24,012 nucleotides of DNA. Origin: a virus. The position numbers and the translations under genes are program-made. Positions 21,462 to 24,012 of this stretch are shown here, in pieces (the stretch's first letter is position 1; each line of letters opens with the position of its first letter). The notes beneath the pieces were generated by a model. The model was not told where the DNA came from, made no database searches, and saw only the letters and a program-made list of their open reading frames with translations. The stretch spans positions 1-24,012 of IMG/VR virus record IMGVR_UViG_3300043466_000118. One strand, written 5' to 3'.

Positions 21462-21731
21462 ATGGCTTTACCTGTATCATTTAAAGACTTCGCAAAGAAT
21501 CCTGTTGTAGCTACTTTATTTATCGTTCTATGTGGAATATCTGCATTGTATATTGATGTTCGTTCTACGTTTAAAGACCAAATCACAAGCCAAGCGGTTA
21601 AAGTGCAGAAATTAGATGAAAAGGTTGACATTATGCAATTGGCTTTAAGAAGATGTGATTCATCTTTGGCATCTGCAACCGCTAAATTAAGCACACTTGA
21701 AAGTTTAGGCAAAATTCAATCTATTAAGTAA
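21462..21731 (+). CDS. Membrane plus coiled-coil protein, inner-membrane spanin-like
   Basis: 89 aa. The N-terminal tail is basic, with one membrane helix at about 14-31 (P-V-V-A-T-L-F-I-V-L-C-G-I-S-A-L). The rest is a helix with heptad-like spacing (V-x-x-L-D-E-K-V-D-I-M-Q-L-A-L, then L-A-S-A-T-A-K-L-S-T-L-E-S-L). An N-anchored helix reaching into the periplasm is the plan of inner-membrane spanins. The next gene, one base away, encodes an exported and possibly lipid-modified coiled-coil protein. A function as a spanin pair is inference. Confidence 0.55.
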   Translation: MALPVSFKDFAKNPVVATLFIVLCGISALYIDVRSTFKDQITSQAVKVQKLDEKVDIMQLALRRCDSSLASATAKLSTLESLGKIQSIK

Positions 21732-22057
21732 TGAAATACTTATTATTTATATTTTTAATGGGGTGTACTGCATCTGCTCAAAACCAAAGCGAGGAAACAA
21801 AAGAAGACATTGAGTTCCAAAAGTTAATGAATAAGGTAACTCAAACGAATAATTTGTCGGTACAAGTACAAGCAAAGGCGAGTAAAAAAGAAGCGGAATT
21901 GGTACAAAAGGCGGTTGAAACTATTAAGGAATTAAAAAGTGAAGTTACAATATTAAAAACGGAATTAAACGATGTTAAAGCAACTTTGGATAGTGTTAGT
22001 AATGATTCTGGTATCAGTTTCAAGTTACTCCCAATATCCGATAATAAAAAAAATTAA
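21731..22057 (+). CDS. Exported, possibly lipid-modified coiled-coil protein
   Basis: 108 aa. A signal peptide (1-12) ends L-M-G-C, close to the lipobox L-x-[GA]-C, so Cys12 may be lipid-modified; cleavage after A-S-A by signal peptidase I is the alternative. The mature chain is acidic and helical, with a clear coiled coil about 50-92 (A-V-E-T-I-K-E-L-K-S-E-V-T-I-L-K). This is compatible with an outer-membrane spanin subunit. The last 86 bases also encode the start of the next gene in another frame. Confidence 0.6.
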   Translation: MKYLLFIFLMGCTASAQNQSEETKEDIEFQKLMNKVTQTNNLSVQVQAKASKKEAELVQKAVETIKELKSEVTILKTELNDVKATLDSVSNDSGISFKLLPISDNKKN

Positions 22058-22355
22058 ACAAGATTCGGTTGTTATTATGACCATTGAGCAAGGCAAAGAA
22101 ATAAACGCTTTGTATTTAGGTTATAACAAGACAATAGATTCATTACAAATTAAAACAAGATATTATGATTCAGCAATTAATCAAATTAGTAAAAAGCAAG
22201 ATACAATCAACCTTTACAGATATCATATCGAAAATATTAAACCAGCCACAGGAATTGACCAAGAGTTCAAAGAAGCCTTCGAGAAAGAAAAAGGCATAAA
22301 TAGACTTTGGACATTGATGTTGTTTATGGCATTAGTACTTATTAAAACACAATAA
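21972..22355 (+). CDS. Exported protein with C-terminal membrane segment
   Basis: 127 aa from ATG 21972. This start gives a convincing signal peptide (W-I-V-L-V-M-I-L-V-S-V-S-S-Y-S), whereas ATG 22002 would leave too short an N-terminus. It therefore overlaps the upstream gene by 86 bases in another frame. The middle is helical with D-S and Q-I-S-K-K-Q-D segments. The end has a single membrane helix (L-W-T-L-M-L-F-M-A-L-V-L-I) and stays in the inner membrane. A signal peptide with a C-terminal membrane anchor recalls unimolecular spanins, but no lipobox cysteine is present. Confidence 0.6.
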   Translation: MLKQLWIVLVMILVSVSSYSQYPIIKKIKQDSVVIMTIEQGKEINALYLGYNKTIDSLQIKTRYYDSAINQISKKQDTINLYRYHIENIKPATGIDQEFKEAFEKEKGINRLWTLMLFMALVLIKTQ

Positions 22356-22356
22356 A

Positions 22357-22587
22357 ATGAAATGGATAGCAAATTTATTAAGCGATGAAAGAGGTTCAAT
22401 TAGCACTAAAAGGGTAATAGCTTTAATGAGTGCTTTATTTTTATGTATTACTTTATTGGCTAATTCATTTAGCCACGTTGAAGTAGCACCAAGCGACAAA
22501 CTTGTTGACTGCGTTATGGCTATTTGCATAGCTGCAATGGGTACAAGTACTATTGATAAATTCTCAACTAAGAAGGATGCCGAATAA
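22357..22587 (+). CDS. Holin-like two-helix membrane protein
   Basis: 76 aa. An amphipathic start (W-I-A-N-L-L-S-D-E-R-G-S-I-S-T-K-R) leads to a first membrane helix (V-I-A-L-M-S-A-L-F-L-C-I-T-L-L-A), a polar loop with P-S-D-K-L-V-D, a second helix (V-M-A-I-C-I-A-A-M-G) and a charged end with D-K-F. This layout, directly before the peptidoglycan hydrolase genes, is what I expect of a Bacteroidota phage holin, which would open the inner membrane at the set time. It is the better holin candidate of the two. Confidence 0.7.
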   Translation: MKWIANLLSDERGSISTKRVIALMSALFLCITLLANSFSHVEVAPSDKLVDCVMAICIAAMGTSTIDKFSTKKDAE

Positions 22588-22660
22588 CGAAAAAAGAGCA
22601 TTTGCAATTGGATTTACCTTATGGGTAATATTATTAACTTATTTTTTTTATAACGTATGA
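22577..22660 (+). CDS. 27-aa membrane peptide
   Basis: ATG 22577, preceded by AGAAGG, runs to TGA 22660, which overlaps the next start as ATGA. It begins inside the holin-like gene's last codons. After a polar start of seven residues comes one hydrophobic helix with many aromatics. It could be a lysis regulator (antiholin- or pinholin-like) or just a coupling peptide that helps translate the hydrolase gene. Its small size keeps confidence low. Confidence 0.45.
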   Translation: MPNNEKRAFAIGFTLWVILLTYFFYNV

Positions 22661-23121
22661 AACTATCACAACACTTATCATTAAGCGAGGTTACTCGTAG
22701 CGAGTCAGCAAAAAGAAACGGAATAAGTAATATGCCTACAGAACAGCATATTGCTAATTTCAAGTTATTAGCAGAAAAAGTATTTGAGCCTGTTAGAGTT
22801 CACTTTGGAGTACCTATTCATATATCCAGTGCTTACAGGTCTATTGAACTTAATCGTGTGGTGAAGGGAAGTTTGACCAGTCAGCATTGCACAGGTGAAG
22901 CGATTGACGTGGATATGGATGGTTCTCCAAGCGGTGTAACTAATAAAATGGTATTTAATTACATTAAAGATAATCTTGAATTTGACCAATTAATCTGGGA
23001 ATTTGGAACAAAAGAAAATCCAGATTGGGTTCACGTTTCTTATGAATCAACAGGCAGACAAAGAAAGCAAGTATTAAGAGCAGTTAGGGCAAATGGTAAA
23101 ACAACCTACCAAAACTACTAA
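22657..23121 (+). CDS. Peptidase M15-family endolysin
   Basis: 154 aa. It matches the M15A (D-Ala-D-Ala carboxypeptidase-like) group: an N-terminal helix, a strand with I-H-I-S-S-A-Y-R-S (54-62), S-Q-H-C-T-G-E-A-I-D (75-84) providing zinc ligands H77 and D84, and W-V-H-V-S-Y (124-129) providing H126. It would cut peptide cross-links in peptidoglycan. No signal peptide is present, so release through a holin is expected, agreeing with the holin-like genes upstream. A second hydrolase gene follows one base after its stop. Confidence 0.9.
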   Translation: MKLSQHLSLSEVTRSESAKRNGISNMPTEQHIANFKLLAEKVFEPVRVHFGVPIHISSAYRSIELNRVVKGSLTSQHCTGEAIDVDMDGSPSGVTNKMVFNYIKDNLEFDQLIWEFGTKENPDWVHVSYESTGRQRKQVLRAVRANGKTTYQNY

Positions 23122-23122
23122 T

Positions 23123-23716
23123 ATGATTCCCAAAAAGGCTATTGAACTAATTATCAAACACGAGGTTGGAGGTAGAGCCGTTTATGAACGCAGATACCAA
23201 AAACCTATCTTAACCGAGAACGGAGTAGTTATTGGAATAGGATACAATTTGAGTGAGGTTAGGGATAATAAATTCTTTAGCGATTGGGATGGCTTAAATT
23301 TAAACTTCTTACACGCATTAAGGAAAGTGGTCGGTATAAAAGGTGAAGCCGTTAAATCAATGATGCGAGGCGAAATACTACAAGTTAGGATTCCGTACAA
23401 TTTTGCATACGATGTATTCGTTAATAAGTCGCTACCTAAGTATTATGCAATGACTAAGGCAATTTACCCAGAATTAGACAATTTAAACGAGGACACAAGA
23501 GGTGCTTTGGTTTCAATGATTTATAACAGAGGGAACAAGTTAGATGGCGATAGTCGAAAGGAAATGAGGGCAATAGTTGACCTTGTGGCAAAAGCGGATT
23601 ACGAGGGCATTGCCGACCAAATAGAACGCAGTAAAAGGCTATGGGAAAATGGATTAGATGGATTGGTCAAACGCAGAGAAGAAGAAGCAGATTTGATACT
23701 AAACTCACTAACCTAA
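23123..23716 (+). CDS. Lysozyme-like muramidase (pesticin / T4-lysozyme-like)
   Basis: 197 aa from ATG 23123, one base after the previous stop. An in-frame ATG at 23093 would overlap that gene by 29 bases. The N-terminus has I-I-K-H-E-V-G-G, with Glu14 as the likely acid, followed by G-V-V-I-G-I-G-Y-N-L, the strand loop found in pesticin-type and T4-like lysozymes. A large helical lobe with A-L-V-S-M-I-Y-N-R-G matches the substrate-cleft helix (A-L-x-S-x-x-Y-N-x-G). It should split the glycan strand, complementing the M15 peptidase. No signal peptide is seen. Confidence 0.82.
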   Translation: MIPKKAIELIIKHEVGGRAVYERRYQKPILTENGVVIGIGYNLSEVRDNKFFSDWDGLNLNFLHALRKVVGIKGEAVKSMMRGEILQVRIPYNFAYDVFVNKSLPKYYAMTKAIYPELDNLNEDTRGALVSMIYNRGNKLDGDSRKEMRAIVDLVAKADYEGIADQIERSKRLWENGLDGLVKRREEEADLILNSLT

Positions 23717-23725
23717 AATAAACCT

Positions 23726-24012
23726 ATGGCAACAACAAAAAACAAAGGCGGAAGCAAAACCACAATGAGTGGAAAAATAGTCTTGGACTATTTAGCTAAA
23801 TATCCTCAATGGATGCCTTCTAACACTTTAGCTTCTTTGATTATGAAGGAGCAAAGCGCACACTTTGACAATCAAGAGAATGTTAGATACTTGATAAGAT
23901 ATTACAGGGGTAAGGCAGGAGAAACTAAAAGTGTAAGAGGTGTAAACAAGCAATTTGTAGAAGATTTTAAACGTACAGGCTCACACTTTGTGCAACCGCC
24001 TACTTGGGTAGA
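23726..24012 (+). CDS. Unknown protein, N-terminal 95 residues, cut by the window edge
   Basis: ATG 23726 opens a frame with no stop up to the right edge. After a flexible Thr/Lys/Gly-rich start the segment is helical: I-V-L-D-Y-L-A-K-Y-P, M-P-S-N-T-L-A-S-L-I, V-R-Y-L-I-R-Y-Y-R-G-K-A-G. A small helix-turn-helix-like domain ending R-Y-Y-R-G-x-x-G occurs at the start of some phage proteins that continue into a metallophosphoesterase or nuclease. Whether that is so here depends on the missing part. The gene would start a new functional group after lysis. Confidence 0.6.
   Translation, partial: MATTKNKGGSKTTMSGKIVLDYLAKYPQWMPSNTLASLIMKEQSAHFDNQENVRYLIRYYRGKAGETKSVRGVNKQFVEDFKRTGSHFVQPPTWV

Noticed and set aside
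1-24012. tRNA genes, integrase, repressor or attachment sites
   Set aside because: I looked for cloverleaf-like segments, tyrosine or serine recombinase motifs and long direct repeats and found none, so temperate lifestyle cannot be claimed.

Overview
The window is a near-contiguous piece of a tailed, siphovirus-like bacteriophage (or prophage) genome, AT-rich, with every recognisable gene on the + strand. The host is most likely a member of the Bacteroidota. This rests on several genes preceded by the Bacteroidota -7 promoter box TAnnTTTG, on A-rich leaders instead of strong Shine-Dalgarno sequences, and on the general look of the replication, tail-tip and lysis proteins. No integrase, repressor, tRNA or host gene is visible, so lifestyle and species cannot be decided here.

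Layout, left to right. (1) 1-2222, early/replication end: the C-terminal part of a replication-initiator-like protein, a helical companion protein, a 39-aa membrane peptide, a NUMOD1-like small protein, a NinG/Rap-type recombination protein, a TTG-initiated 58-aa ORF, a 39-aa very basic protein and a zinc-ribbon protein, all tightly overlapping. (2) 2222-4158, packaging: a ParB-like protein, a small-terminase candidate (DUF5681-like) and the large terminase. (3) 4194-8702, head: portal, a conserved head-region protein, a Mu gpF-like minor head protein, an HK97-type prohead protease and the HK97-fold major capsid protein, closed by a clear intrinsic terminator. (4) 8789-11107, neck and tail tube: gp6-like connector, head-closure protein, HK97 gp10-like protein, tail-terminator candidate and major tail tube. 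(5) 11121-13319: tail assembly chaperones joined by a probable -1 frameshift on a ten-A slippery run, then a short tape measure. (6) 13319-20557, tail tip and adhesion: a large tail-tip protein with a probable carbohydrate-binding insert, a second tube-like protein, a 1196-aa fibre with a C-terminal S74 self-cleaving chaperone, and two accessory proteins. (7) 20596-23716, lysis: seven small ORFs, most with membrane or export signals (holin- and spanin-like topologies), followed by two different peptidoglycan hydrolases. (8) From 23726 a further ORF runs off the right edge.

The genes work together as a packaging, head, tail, host-recognition and lysis programme. Start and stop codons mostly overlap (ATGA, TAATG), implying long translationally coupled transcripts, re-initiated at a few TAnnTTTG promoter candidates. 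In three cases the box sits exactly 4 nt before the ATG, predicting leaderless messages. The most interesting signals are these leaderless-type promoters, the frameshift in the chaperone gene, the lysis cassette in which one signal peptide is encoded inside another gene's end, and the duplicated tube fold at the tail tip.
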